In this document: piece by piece, positions 9,359 to 22,733 of the stretch
Numbering within the stretch: the stretch's first letter is position 1
How the letters are laid out: every line of letters starts with the position of its first letter
Made by a program: the position numbers and the translations under genes
Source: Rodentolepis nana
Taxonomy: Eukaryota; Platyhelminthes; Cestoda; Cyclophyllidea; Hymenolepididae
Direction: 5' to 3'
Length of the DNA: 44,459 nt
NCBI GenBank assembly: GCA_900617975.1
Contig: UZAE01012369.1
Coordinates: 1-44,459, forward strand
Notes under the pieces: generated by a model
Database searches by the model: none
What the model saw: only the letters and a program-made list of their open reading frames with translations
Told to the model about the DNA's origin: nothing

Positions 9359-9665
9359 GGGGTGCGCGATAGACTTACCTCCACATGGTGCACCAAGGGC
9401 AACATATACTCATACTACAAACGAGTCTATAAATCACCAGTTGATTTCTAACTTCAAACTACCATGACACCACTGTATGTCACATTCGATTTCTTCCACA
9501 GTACTCATTTACCTTTCCTCCGCCTTTATGTCTGTCTGTCTGTCTGTCACTTTTGCGGCTGGGAATCACACTTCTGTCCCCCCTCTCGGCATTTTGTGAC
9601 CTTGATGTTCCTCCTCTCCGTGTAGTCTGAAGTCAGCTAAAGAGTTAATTTGATATAAATAATTA
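9359..9665 (+). mobile_element. SINE-like retroposon copy 10
   Basis: Starts GGGGTGCGCGATAGACTTACC at the family 5' end. Close to the tail it lacks the terminal hairpin: the text jumps from AAAGAGTTA to ATTTGATATAAATAATT, a deletion of about 25 bases. Confidence 0.8.
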
Positions 9666-12600
9666 ACTGTGAAACAAACGCTTGCTAAATTAAATCCTAC
9701 TATCTTTAATTTATAATCCACGATCCTTTAACTGACTGACCCTGCTTCACCTCTATAATTGTCTGATAAAAGGATAAAATCAGTTAGAATTTTAAATTTT
9801 TCCCATAAATAACCTTGGGCATGACACTTAGTGGCTTGATGCAAGAATGAAATGTTTAAGAAATGAGGCTATTGGCGGCGGAGGCGGCTTAGTTCGCTCG
9901 GATGAGTTTTTAAGAGTCAATTTTCAAGACCGTTTGTCTGTTACATGATAGCCCTTGAAACGGGGCCAGGCACATTTATTCAGAATGCGAGGTGTCTGTT
10001 AACAAAATGTTATTGTTAATAATCACACATGATGCCATACCCATGCATTGGACAAAATACAGGCGTGTCCTAGATATTTTTACAGACAATATCGCGTTTC
10101 TGGCGGAATTAGGAACAGAAGGTTGGGGAAGCGACAGTGGTGAAGATGACAACCACGACTGTGGAGACATAACCGATGCCGCCACCTCAAGACGTGCTTG
10201 GCTTCTCAATTTTTTCTCCCCGTCTCTTCCCATTCACCATTCTAAGAACGCTTTATAAATGGTTTTTTGGGGGAATTTTTCAATTTAACCCGGATTATGG
10301 ATGAATAGTTCGGGGATTATGAAAGCTTAGCATCATCCGTCACTCGAGACAGCTCATGAAGTAGAAATTAATAACCTGAGAAAATAATTAGAAAGTAAAC
10401 CAATGGGAGTTAATGTTTGGGACATTGACTAACATAGTAATAAGAAAGTATTTGTGTCCTTGAATCGTGGCCCCTTCTAGACGGTAAGATGATAGCCTTT
10501 CAAAGTACTGGCGGATTTCATGAAAAATATTATTTGGCTTTGACATGCCAAAATTAATAACTCTTTCACAGTTCTTAATTTCCATTTCCATTATGAAAAG
10601 CCATTGCTCATTGAAACTATTGAATTGTTAGTAAATTTTGTTGTGGTTAAGAACTGTACTCTACTTAACGCTTTTTTGCGAAAATCAACCAAATTCTTGA
10701 CAGCTACATTATCCCAGTAATTAGTGAAGCTGTATTCAATATGTTTAATTAGATTTCTCTAAACTCCTATCTATTATCTTCTATTATCACAATCTTGACG
10801 GTAAATTTCTTTATTATTTTGATGTGATCTTTGAAGAATAAATTATCTTCTGTCAAGACTGTGTTAACAGAGGAGAGCAGATAAGAGTTTAGATTTCTCG
10901 TTGTAGAAAATAGGGGAAATCCAATAAATCCGGGATTCAAATAACGTTAGATTATCAAAATTTTGACATCTCTATCTACGTCTATTAAGCTCATTAATTC
11001 ATTACTGAACTATTGAAAGGTTTATCGTATTCAGAGGCTTATCATGCTTAAAAATGAAAAGAGGTTAACAATGAGTAATAATGCCGACTCTTAAATACCC
11101 AGCATGTTAAATTAGAAAAAAATGAAACCATAAATATCAGGGGGACTTGAGAGGGGGGGGGGAAGGGCAAATTTGACTCATGACGTTCATCTGTCTGGTT
11201 TTACTTTTATCCGCACCTTCGAAATTAAATTAGTGAATTCAAGTAGGTTAACTTAACAAAGAAACAGTGGTCTCCTCCCAATGACATTTACATCTCCGGT
11301 TACAGTTTCTCAAAAGTTTCAGAGTTTCTAATCTGACTCTGAAGTTACTACAACTTGCGCCAAATCAATAACTTCGACAAATTTGATCATGGGTAGATTG
11401 TTTCAGGCTAGGGTTTAGAGAAATGAAGAGAAAAGTTGTTTTCTGCCGGATGAAAGCCTTCTGCTGACTACATTGCAAGATTTCATGGGCAGAATATATA
11501 TTTGCTAAATAATGGATGACTAGGAGACCATCTTTGAGAAGTGAATTGTTCATTCCCAATCGAAGAATGCACTTAGTGATCTTGAGTCAGGTTGTCTGTG
11601 CTTTATCAGATGACATTTAAACACGGCAAACAGCAAAGCAGTTAAAAATTTATTGTAGAGGAGACGATAAAATATAAGTAGAAAACAATCAATTGTTACC
11701 TCAGCGAATTCTTATTTAATCAGATTGAGTATGTCTACTTAATCACATAATTAAAATGTTTAGATTTGACCTCGGAAAATGATGTTCAAAACTAAATGCT
11801 CAGTGGATTAAATTAAACAGTTGCCAAAATCTTCTGTATATTTTTGTTTCTTCTAATGCTAATTTGGCCCCAAAACTTAAAAATTCACTTATCCCTTGTG
11901 TATTTTCTAGGGTAAAGATAAAATTTATATGTCATATATCAAGTTAAAATAATGGCGTCTTAATTTAATCCAAGCCAATGTGTACGTTCTGGATTGCTTC
12001 AAAATTACATTAGCAGCTAAAATGTGCTAAGATATTGTTTAATTAAATCAATATTAGAGCAAAACTGAAAATTCCCACACAACGTGTGAAATCTTCTTAC
12101 ATCACCTAGTCATTACTTCAACATCTATCATAAGTACTAGTACTTTCAATCACGAGCACCCTCAATGTCATTCACACATACATAAAACCCTCTTTGTTCG
12201 TACACTCCATGTGAGATACTATAATTAAAAAATTCATTTTATCGACTACTACTAGAACCGAATTGTTTTACACTTCATTTCTAGCAAAAAATGTCTTACT
12301 AATTTTATTATCGGACATTCAATGTCTCACAGAATTATTCATATAGTAATTTGGATCGAAATTTAACAGCTGACCGATCAGAAAACGACCACCAAAATGC
12401 ATCGCTGTCAAATTCCAGCCAATGTCTGCTCAGTGGTTTACTGTCATGAGAGCGGAAAAAATTCTAAACTTAAAAAGCGGCTTCATGGTGAATGGCATTA
12501 TGTGCTCCAGACAGCAATGTCAAGATTTTACTGCCGAGTCATAAACCAGCACTGGAACCCTATTTTTATTTGTAAACTACTTGTCTCTTTACGCGGCCGC

Positions 12601-12764
12601 GCCATAAAATTTGGTGATTACCAGATTTGCATTTGATCAAATATAACTTTGACTAGGCTTTGAATCTGCTCTTATTGGCTTAATTTGCCTATTTTTAGCC
12701 TCGAGAGCTTTCATACACATTTCTGCACCCAATTAATTTTTGGCTATAAACTTAAATGTGTTAG
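9666..12764. other. Non-coding AT-rich stretch
   Basis: No gene recognised. A slightly GC-richer patch at 9860-10250 is open on both strands, which points to composition rather than protein. A 79-codon plus-strand open frame (12397-12636) has no recognisable domain. Confidence 0.4.
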
Positions 12765-13128
12765 TTAATAAATATTATTTATTTATATCAAATGGCAGGC
12801 TTTATGATAGTTATCATTGGCCCCTCACAGAGAGGAAGAAAGGCGAGAGGAGGAGGGGGGGAGGTAAGAGAAGAGTGTTTCAAAGATGTAAAAGAGACAG
12901 ACACAAAGGTAGATAAAAGGTGAGGTGAGTACTGGGGAAGTAGCCGAATATGACATAGAGTGGGATGATGGTAATTTGAAGTGAGAAGTCAACTGCCAGT
13001 TAATAGAATTTTTTATAGCTTGAAGTGAGAAGTCAACTGCCAGTTAATAGAATTTTTTGTCGTATGGGTATACGTTGCCCAGGGAGCACCACGTGGAGGT
13101 AAGTCTATCACACACCCCTTAATAAATA
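12765..13128 (-). mobile_element. SINE-like retroposon copy 11 with internal tandem duplication
   Basis: The element is about 12775-13118, flanked by TTAATAAATA at 12765-12774 and 13119-13128. It carries a 44-base tandem duplication: 12976-13019 is repeated from 13020, with 39 identical bases. Confidence 0.85.
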
Positions 13129-16100
13129 ATATAATTGAGACTATATTTGGGCATAAAGAAACCAATGCCGTGAAATTATTTTGCACTTTGATGTAATGCA
13201 ATTTCGCACGCGGGAGATCAGGCCTTGAATGAAGTACAGTTTGTGCAATGCTTCTTGCACTGCTAACTTTGATTTTAAATAATATTGTGGAATTGAGATT
13301 TTCGAATGTGTGTATGTCCCAGATTTCTCCTGGGATATTTGTTTTGATTTGACTCCTCTTCTGCTTCGTTGTAGGCAATCAACAAACCGTGTGAATTATA
13401 CCAACTAGTGTGCGTGTGAATATCCATCCCAAATTCACGACATTGGCGTTAAGAGTTACCCATATTATCACCGCAATGCAAATATCATCAAACTTAAGTG
13501 TGAAGAAATTTGTGTGAGTTAATTAATGCTCCCACTGACACAGCACCAAAATGCACAAATAAAAGTACTAATACCCAGTCATTTAAAATTTAAACAATGT
13601 ACTGGCCGATTTATCAGAAAATCAATACCCTAATCAACTAACAGATAAGACGATTTTGAGATAGGCAGTGAAACCTCACACGTGGATTAAGATAAGTCAA
13701 CTGCTTTCCCTTATTAAGAAAAGGGAGAGCGTTCAATAACGTATACATTTCACATACCGTTGCCAAGCAACAGCAGCAAAAGCAGTTCAAAGCAGTTATC
13801 GCGTATCACCGGAATTTGAGCCATGAGAAAAGCACTGCCATGTGGGGGGAAATGAGTCCGGAAAATGATACGTAATGTCATTTCTTCTCACGAAATGCCT
13901 ACCTAATCACTGCAGGCACTTATAAACCTCATCTGCGAAACAAAAGCCTTCTTCATTAGTTATCATTCGCCCTTCTACATTAAATTAACACATGTAATTG
14001 GTAAATGCATAAAATTATTCGAAGTGTGTCTTAATTTCATTTTGAAAATTATGTTTCAATGCGGTCAATTAATTACAAGTTCCCATCCATGTAACCCATA
14101 TTAAAGCCGGCACAGTAGGGGCACTTTACTAATAGTGTTTTAATAATTTGCTAAAGAAATAAATCGGTGCTCTTAGTTCAAAATATAGCATTTTGTTGTA
14201 CATGCATTGGCATGGCAGAAAATCTGGGTCAAATGACGCGCGAAAAGAAAAACGAAGAACGACCATCAAATGTGGTGACGCATCAAAGGAAAGGCCGACG
14301 GATATTTTCGGGCTAATATGCCGGTGGCGGTGGCATGACAATTATTGCTCTCCCTCCTTCTGCCACGCCTCGATTAAAGCCTGATTCGGTTATTAAAAAA
14401 GACTTGAATTTTCTTTGATCTTATTTAATTAACAATTTTAAACGAGGTAGATATGACATAAAGCTAATCAAGTTTACTTCAAGGCAGTTTCATATCGGTT
14501 TATCCTCACAGGTGTTATCGATTTGACTTCAACTCGCCCGTTTCAATTAGCTAAAGTTGTGCATTTTTGATTATTTTCTCACTAGAAATTTAAACACAAT
14601 CCCAAGGTGAAGTCAGTTCAAAAGAGGCCTCTTAACTACCCGATTTCAAGACCACTTTGTAGAATGATTTACACCAGAACATCTTTATGTTTCCTGTCAC
14701 AGTAAAACGTGATTGATTCCAGTTCCAATTTATTATGTGAAAACTCCTCCATAATAGAAACAATTATTTCAAAACCCCATAAAGCAATTTATTTATGTTG
14801 AAGAGAAGATTTCGAGCCACTTCAGGTCTACTAAAAATTAAACTGCTTTAAAGACCCTAAATATATTTATGAGAGTGAATGACAAACGATTTCCTATCGC
14901 TTGTTTGATTTTTTGTTTTGATCTTGTAAATTAGGTAAACCGCAATTAGTTTAGAATACAGTTCGATTGAAGGGGAGCCTGGCCGAAATGTCACCTGTGA
15001 CCCCGAATATTACCCATCGGACACCTTTGAACTTTGTCTTCTTCTGTGCGGTACTTGTGCAGCGCTTAACTTAAACATACCTGCATGATTGCTGCAAACA
15101 CGAAGAAAGGGGATAGAGAGGAGCGATACATAAAACCGCGCTAGCAATTGCACGCGCCCTATGTATATTTGCGTACAATTTCTTGCGCACGCAACACCAC
15201 GGACGCACTGACATAGGAGGTGGATGATAGGATCCCGTGGACTCAATTCGGTGACAAGGATTTTGCCCCCTCTAAGTGCTCTCTATATGGGATTTAAACT
15301 CCTTTCATCTTTTCACTCTCTCAGCCCTCTTCTTCATCGCCCTAAATCTCATTAGAAATATATCCAACGAATGGGATTCACCATCACAAGAACGCCAATT
15401 TCTGTAACTTAATTACGCCTCAATTGGCCAGGTGTTTTAAACATGTTTTTAGTCATTCGTCTGAATTAGTGTTAATTCAACTAGGGTAGGAAGGCGCATT
15501 ATTCAACAAGATTATGACTAATACGATATCGAATGAGTGAGTGGGTAAGAGAATCAGCCATTATTTGGCAGATGTCAGGATTTATCTTACCCTTCGTTAT
15601 TGACATAGGAATGACACTGAGTTTTATTGTGGCTTAAGAGCTCTATTCATTACATTATTAGTATTGATGAATTGAACATACATGAATCAAGATATATTTA
15701 TAAATGTGTTAGGATCATAAATTAGTTTATTTTGTTGATATTGTTGTCCATCAAATTTAAATTGTTTGCATTTAGAGTTTTTTTCATTTTTTATCAGTAT
15801 AATTGACGGGATTAGGATAGGAATAGATCAATGTTTATTCTATCAATTGAAAAATAACTTCTCAATTATTAACATAAGGATGGTTATTTGACAGTTTAGC
15901 TGGCCGAATAAATAGATTGCACAAAATACCTTTTAAATGAGGTATGGAAATCGAACATTTTAATCGATTTTGCAGTGATCTCTGTTTGCTTACAGAAGGG
16001 CAGATATGTGCCGTCAAAATAAGGAAAAAACATCTTGAGAACCAGCTAGTTTAATGAAGATATTCACATTGAAGTGAAACTTGAGATGAACACACGAAGT

Positions 16101-19100
16101 ATTTGCTTTGCAATCAGATCATAAATGAACATTTTCTTAAAGTTCTTTAAAAAAACTCCTCCACATAATCTTTCTTGACAAACCTTTGTTTTGATCAAAA
16201 AATGAGGTTCTATGGTAACCGTTCACCACTGGTACTCCAACAACTTATTTCCGAATTTCAGAATGTGCTGTAACAACTCAAAGACTGAAATATCCGGAGA
16301 TCATATTTGAATGTATCGTTAAAATGGCTTATTTTTTATTACTTTTAACCATCTCATCCATGCTATTTTGAGGTATTAAAATTTGAGTGAAAAATTAAAT
16401 CAAGTAGATAAGATCGTTCGAAAAGTACTAGGGAATTTTGGGCAACCATTCACTGGTGTCCAGGAGACGAATTATATGACTCGAATTTCTGAAAGGGAAC
16501 TAGTAAATTTAATAAATAGTACACAGTCTGAAACGAAGAACAAACGAAGTAAAAATCTTGGTACCTTGACGCTGCTCTTGGCATCTTTTCGTTCATCTTT
16601 TCTTTGTTGTTTTTACTTCCCATAATTAAAATTGTACGTTTTGTTTCGTGTGAGAAACAGTAATAATATTAAGGGTGTTGAAAGAATGGCAATTTTGCCA
16701 TATAACTAGAGATTATTTGCTAACAGGTTCATTTCCTTTTATTAACGAAACCTTTAATCAGGTATAATGTCTCGGGCTCAAACTTTGTCCGATGTCATGC
16801 TAACAAATTAAAAGAAATTTAACGAAATGAACAGCTTGACCAGAGATACTTAAAATGCGAAAATACATATTTTTGGAACAGGTGTTTGACACACCTGTAT
16901 AAAATGGCATGAATATACACTAAACCCCCTTTATTCGGTAATCGCAATAAAGGGGTTGTTCTAGCATTTCCGAAGGTATATTCTTCAAGATTATTTCTAG
17001 AAATGAAGTAATATTTTCACGTTTTCCTCTCTCATTGACAATTTCAGCCTATTTCCTTCGACCTGATTATTTGATTGTTGGTAGGTTAAGTTAGTAAGTG
17101 CCCAAGTAAAATTAAAAAAGTTGTATTAACTAGACCTACAATTTTAAAATAACTTAGCAAATTCCAACCACGCTTTAATTACTGGTAATCAAATCCATCA
17201 GATATTTGCCCGTTATGAGTTCTAGTGTTGCAACAAATCGATAGACAGCCTAATGCCAACCGCATTTTGAAAATCGATAATCACCACCAAGATAAAGTTA
17301 ATCTGATTAACTGCACAAAAATTGGATTCTCGATGCGCAAGGTTAGCAAATAAATTATCTTCTGTTGTTATTGGCTCATTATTTTTTCCCGCCTTAATGC
17401 CGGTTGTCGTTGACTACAAACATTAAAATGTCGCCATTTATTGAAAGTAAATGGGGTAGAGGGGTGGAGAGATTGTAAAAATGCGATTCACGGTAGGTAT
17501 ACAAACGGCCGGTTTTTCTGCCTGTCCTATAGAGAATGGCAAAATGGTACAAATGTAGCAATGCTAGGGCATCGCCGTAAATACACTTTCACATACATGA
17601 AAAGTCAAGGAGGGATGAGAGTAACCTTCTCCCTAATTCGCAATCGTGTGTAACGCCAATTTATCAATCATTGAAAATTTGAAAAAAATATTTATTTCCG
17701 AAATTTTATGCAGTTGTAATAATTAATAATTTTAAAACATATTTCGAAAATAGAACAAAATTGGACACGTAAGAAGTCTTTTCAAGGCAATTTCTGTAGC
17801 TTTAATTTCTTGTACGCTTGCGATAACACTATTATCTATTTTTTTACTTACATTAGACTGATAGTATTAGAATTGCAATGTCTAATTAAATGTTGACTGT
17901 TCCAGAAGTAATTAAAACCTAACTTTATCATACTTATGGTCTCCTCAGTGAATTATATTAAAAAGAGATTTTTTAAAACGATATTTTTTACGTTTCTACG
18001 AAAATTTCCCCCTTCCTAGAAAGAGACGGAAAATGGAAGTATATATAAAATACCCCACTGTCACGGCTATTCACACACACATGAAAGTTCTGGGAAATTC
18101 CAGGCATTACCTCCTCCCTAGCATGTCAACAGAGGTGAGTCGACGCTTAACATTGCCACTTGTCAACAGTAGCTATATCAATGGTGTTACTGAGAGTTCT
18201 GATTGAGAGAAAGAGAGGAAGTAGCGGAAAATTCTCTGTGATAAATTATCAAAGGAGAAACGGCGGCTGAGTAGAGAGGTAGAAGTGAACAGAACGGTAA
18301 AGAGGCGTTCAGCCAAGACAAGCAATGACCGTGACCCATGCGCATGCGAATTGAGTTAGTTCAAACAAACACACACACCTACTCTTTCACTCTCATATTC
18401 TCTCTTTGTTTTCTTCCACTGGGAGTGTGCGCCATTGCCGCCGCCGTCACGGTTGACAGGTTGTCTGCCTGCTTTGATGTGTCTCTCTCACTCACTCATG
18501 CTCTGGGCTTTGGCAAGAACTACTGCCCTTTAGCGGTAAACGTTCACTCACGCTCTCAGATCCTGTGCAGTAGTGGATGAGACGGACATGTCTTTTTGTG
18601 AAACTGAGAGAGAAAGAGGTGTAATTAAAAGGCCAAAAATTCACTTTCTAATGAATAGCAAAGTTAAATTAAAGTTAATAATAACGGTTGGTATTATTGC
18701 ACCATTATTATGGCCCCCTAATAAGGTAAAAGATATCAATTTCTAATTGTGTAAACGTAAATGAAAACTTCTGTCAGCTAATTTATTAACTGAGAAAAGG
18801 TCGTTAGGATGTTAAAATGGAGCTTCATTTGATTTCTGATTTTACTGAATGGGAGGCAAATGTTCAAAAATTCAAATTTCATTATTCGTCGCCATTATTA
18901 TTCTTATTTGCCCACTATATCCCACACTTAGTAACTAGTCATTTAATTACAATGGCCAACTTTGTTGATTTCCTCTAAAGCTTTAAAGGGCAGAATAGTA
19001 ATTTATGTTTTTTGGTACCTAAATTATTCAAAAATGCTCAGAGACGTTCTTTGCTATTTGTCAGCCATTTTGCTTAAAATGTCGCAAAGTCTGAACACAA

Positions 19101-20288
19101 GAAGTCCATTTTAGTAAGTGGTATGACTTATGAAAAGGCCAAGAGGTCGACAAAAGCATTCATAAGTGCAAGCTCCTCTGTAAGATGTAAGTTTAACACA
19201 AACTTGCTATCTGAAGCAATGAAGGTTTTGTCGAGGAATGAGCAAAAATGTTGACTCGCGTTGAACAGAAATTTCGGATTACAAATCAAAATCAATATGC
19301 ACTTTACCTTCTCCACTCCTCAGAAAATGCCATACCGAAACCCACTAATTCCATTATTTTGTAGTAGCACCCTATATTATTATAGCATAGAGTAAAAAAC
19401 AAAAGTTAAGCACTTTTTGACTATGAGATGCAGGTGGCAGTGGTTAACAGAAAGACCAAAAATGATAGAGGTGGGTCGGGGAGAGGGGAGATATTGAGAA
19501 GACCTTGTGATGAGCCTACAGTGGTCAAAGATTCTAAGTTCATTTTATCTTCGGGTTCGGCTGTACCCTATACATTAAAACGTTTAGCAAACGTTCCGAA
19601 ATCATGATTTAATCTCGGGATTACAGCAAATACTTGTCAACGGGTTACAGCCTTTATTGACCGTTTTTCTCCTAATGGTTAAGAGGACAAAATGACATTC
19701 AATGGAGTATTGTATTAACAAAATATAGATACTGCATATATACGTTTTATGTTAACAAATCCTATCTAGCCATATTCACTCAACTTCAGCTAAATTCCCG
19801 CGTAATAGGTACATCAGAGGGTACTGTAATTGCCTTCTTGTGTGCTAATCTTTTTATCAAATTCAGTCTTGTTGTCGTTCATTTACGAGAATTTTTCCGT
19901 TCATGTTGTGAGTATTGCTATAACTTTCGGAGATACTGCAATAATGAAGTGGTTTGAGGGAGAGTAATTCCTAGTTCTTCAAAGCACTACAGCAAATCTA
20001 AACCACTTAGTCAAAGAGAATATATGGGTCTTTCTAATAGTAATATTTCGATTTGCTAAGAAGGGGTTGCTTACATTTGACTATTTGATTTTTAAAAACT
20101 AACGAATCGCATAAAATCAGTTTTTTTCTCATCGGGATTAATTTCTAATGCTTTCGAAGATATTTGAGAGCCCTGTTCAAAAGTTATTAAGTTCAAGAAA
20201 TTATAATCGCATAAGTAATAATTTCTATGAACAGCAGTCATAGTTCTTTTAAATTACCTCGGTTACTCGAATTTTTCATTTATTTATC
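13129..20288. other. Long non-coding stretch upstream of the TALE gene
   Basis: Seven kilobases without a supported gene. GC-richer patches lie at about 14200-14380, 15000-15250 and 18290-18580; the last has TGCGCATGCGAA (near 18337), close to an NRF1-type site. Two nested inverted repeats lie at 16878-16957. A TTTCCCGCC E2F-type string is at 17385-17393. Open frames, including 16383-16625, have no recognisable domain. Confidence 0.4.
16878..16957. repeat. Two adjacent inverted repeats
   Basis: ACAGGTGT (16878-16885) and ACACCTGT (16891-16898) form a perfect 8-base inverted repeat with a 5-base spacer, followed by TATAAAA. At 16923-16957, AACCCCCTTTATT and AATAAAGGGGTT form a 12-pair stem with one bulged C and a 10-base loop. 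Confidence 0.65.
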
Positions 20289-20631
20289 TTTATTTGCGCG
20301 ACAGACTTACCTTCACATTTTGCATCCAAAGCAACGTATACTCACACAGCAAAAAATTCTATAAATCGGCAGTTGACTTCAAACTATCATGAACCGAGTG
20401 TATGTCAAATTCCACCACTTTCACAGTACTCAACTTTCCTTACCTTTTTCTCTACCTCTGTGTCTGTCTCTTTTACATGTGTGAATCACGTTTCTGTCCC
20501 CCCCCCCCTCCTTCCTCGATTTTCTTTGTGACTTTGATGTTCCTCCCCTATGCGAGGCACGAAGTCAGCTAAAGGGCTATTGATAACTATCATAAAGCCT
20601 GCCATTTGATATAAATAAAATTTTTATTTGC
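20289..20631 (+). mobile_element. SINE-like retroposon copy 12 with target-site duplication
   Basis: The element is about 20298-20622, flanked by TTTATTTGC at 20289-20297 and 20623-20631. The last copy before the TALE gene, ending some 1.9 kb upstream of its promoter. Confidence 0.85.
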
Positions 20632-22517
20632 AAAGTTTATTTCTGGCATTTGTGACAGCAGTAGTAAGCGTAAGTTTGAAGAATTAGCTCCTTGGTCCCG
20701 TTTACCAAAAATATTAATGAGTATAATGTTCTAAGTAAAATTAATGCCCACGCTAATGCAAACAATTCATAAGAGTTCATTACGGGAAGCATCCAATCAA
20801 GGAAACTGGTAGAATTCGAAAGATTGGAGTGTAATAATGAATGGTCACTTAACACTAGATAATCAAATCTGTGCTATAGCCAAATTTTACCTCGTTCAAG
20901 TTTGTATAAGTTTTAAATCTCACAAACGGGTTTTGGTTCTTGAAATGGTTTCCATGCCCTCTGCCCTGTATACTTGTGTACTATTTTTTATGGACATTTA
21001 AACGAAGGTTGCTATGAGCACATCGTAGCTCGCTAGAATTAACTAAGAAATGATTATTTGATAGACCATGTAAATTTTTCTTATCATTTTCAGATGATGG
21101 CTAAGATTAACAGTAAACTTTTTTCACAATTCTAGTGGTGCATCTGTATCATAGTGTGTACCTTTGGGAATGCTATAAAAAACAAACAATCACCTGGTTA
21201 ATTGTGCCTTTATCACAAAAGACTTCTTTTAAAGTTCGCTCTCCTCAACCTGAATTCAGCCTTCAAGAAATAGAACAAATAGAACAATAAGGGGGTTAAA
21301 TCTTGAAATATAAGATATTTGACATTATGGTGTAGCATACTGTCAAGTCCATTTTTACTCCACCCTTTATTGAAAGACTTGGCTCTCTTTGTTAAGCTAC
21401 TCTCTTGTAATTAAAATGTATATTTTTAGACTGTAAAATGGACTAATTTTGACCTAAATCTGTGCATAGTTTACTGAATTGATTTGTTCACACTTAGATC
21501 AGTGCAAAATTTTGTAAATAAAGTTGACAATTTCGCTTTTACAATTTCTCATTTTCCTTTGGACTTCTGAGGGTTATCTTTCAGAATTCATGAAATAGGT
21601 TAGTAGAAAACACTGAAGATGAAATCAGTTCAGATAATAAGTAGTTATCAATTTTAAATATCTCTCTAACCTGAAATATTACGTTAAAGCCAACTTAACG
21701 ATTTTCAATATCTCCGGCATAGGATCATAAGAAACAAAATATTCGTCTTCAAAAAACACCCAAGAGTGAATTGATATTTATATCCCCTCACCGATCTTTT
21801 CCATCCCCATGTCAGATACCAATATTCCAGGCAAGACATGTTTAATTAAAGTAGTTAACATGTCCAAACTGCTATCACAACCTCACCGCCATTGATTTCG
21901 CTCTCATTTTGCTGAGTAAGCAGCAAAATGGGTGATCTAGCACCTGACCTTAAAAGCCTACTCATAAAATAGGAGAGTGAGGTTACGAAATTGACGGACA
22001 TGATGAGTGTTCCTAAAAAATTTCACAAATCGATATCGTTAAAGTTACCTGAGCAATACTCAAAATTCTAACTATGAAATACCAAAATGAAATAGTTATA
22101 GCATAAGTAAGTTGTACATAGTGGATTGGACGACGGAAATATATAAGCCCTGTTATAATGACCAAATAAAAGCACAATTATCATAAAATAGTGGAACGTG
22201 TGCTGATTATATGACAATTAGCACATGGAACTTAAGCAATAATAACATCTTGTATTAAAGAAGCATCTTTATTTCAAAATTGCAAGTATTTGGTGTATAC
22301 ACACGCACCCCTGCAACGCACAATCGCCGGAGTTGTCATCCGTTGGCTGCAGCACACACGGCTTGCTATGGCACGTAACCAATAGGCGTAGACCACTGCC
22401 GATTGTGAAAATTAAGGTCAAGCCGTTTCGCACCCCCACCAACGAACGCTTGATTAATCTCTTAACCATTGGTTCTTCGCGCGTTAACTCGAGTGGTACG
22501 TGCGCACTGTAGATCAA
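20632..22517. other. Upstream flank of the TALE gene
   Basis: AT-rich and without a gene. The last 250 bases (22270-22517) become GC-richer on approaching the CCAAT/TATA promoter; a minus-strand open frame there (22269-22517) looks fortuitous. Confidence 0.4.
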
Positions 22518-22577
22518 CCAATCAAATTACAGACGTGCTCTGGCGTATAAATAACGTCAAAGGGCTGTCACTCAGTC
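22518..22577 (+). promoter_or_regulatory. Core promoter: CCAAT box, TATA box and initiator
   Basis: CCAAT lies at 22518-22522, TATAAATA at 22546-22553 and TCAGTC (initiator consensus) at 22572-22577. The initiator A at 22574 is 28 bases from the first T of the TATA box, the normal spacing. This puts transcription start about 160 bases before the ATG. A second TATA-like string (CTATAAAA, 22687-22694) is closer to the ATG and is an alternative. Confidence 0.55.
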
Positions 22578-22594
22578 ATTCATCCCATTATTGC

Positions 22595-22615
22595 ATGATA
22601 TACGACACCGACTAA
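22595..22615 (+). other. Short upstream ORF in the predicted 5'UTR
   Basis: ATG at 22595 followed by five codons and TAA at 22613-22615 (peptide MIYDTD), inside the leader predicted from the TATA/initiator start. It would be scanned before the main ATG and could dampen translation. It exists only if transcription starts upstream of it and the leader is not removed by trans-splicing. Confidence 0.3.
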
Positions 22616-22641
22616 CGCTGTACTTGCGGAAAAGATTAAAG

Positions 22642-22715
22642 GTACGTTTTTCCCAAGTGTGTGAGTTGACCCACTTATCGCCTCGCCTATAAAATGTATT
22701 TCTGAAATTATTTAG
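22642..22715 (+). other. Probable 5'UTR intron of the TALE gene
   Basis: AAAG|GTACGT at 22641/22642 and ATTATTTAG at 22707-22715 would bound a 74-base intron, giving 5'UTR exons of about 22574-22641 and 22716-22733. Alternatively the AG at 22714-22715 is a trans-splice acceptor, since flatworms trans-splice some mRNAs. Transcript data would decide. Confidence 0.4.
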
Positions 22716-22733
22716 AAGTAATAATCACCGGTC

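Noticed and set aside
9992..10258. 88-codon and opposing 85-codon frames
   Set aside because: Open on both strands through composition; neither starts or ends in a gene-like context.
12397..12636. 79-codon frame sharing KKRLHG with one near 42710
   Set aside because: The shared six residues are not supported by flanking nucleotide similarity.
13130..13378. Minus-strand open frame running into retroposon copy 11
   Set aside because: The frame depends on reading through the retroposon; the unique part has no recognisable motif.
16383..16625. 80-codon plus-strand open frame
   Set aside because: It starts with TTG, has no domain, splice sites or homology, and ends in a hydrophobic run with composition like its surroundings.
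22269..22517. 82-codon minus-strand frame next to the TALE promoter
   Set aside because: It overlaps the promoter-proximal GC-rich flank, with no domain and no splice or poly(A) context.
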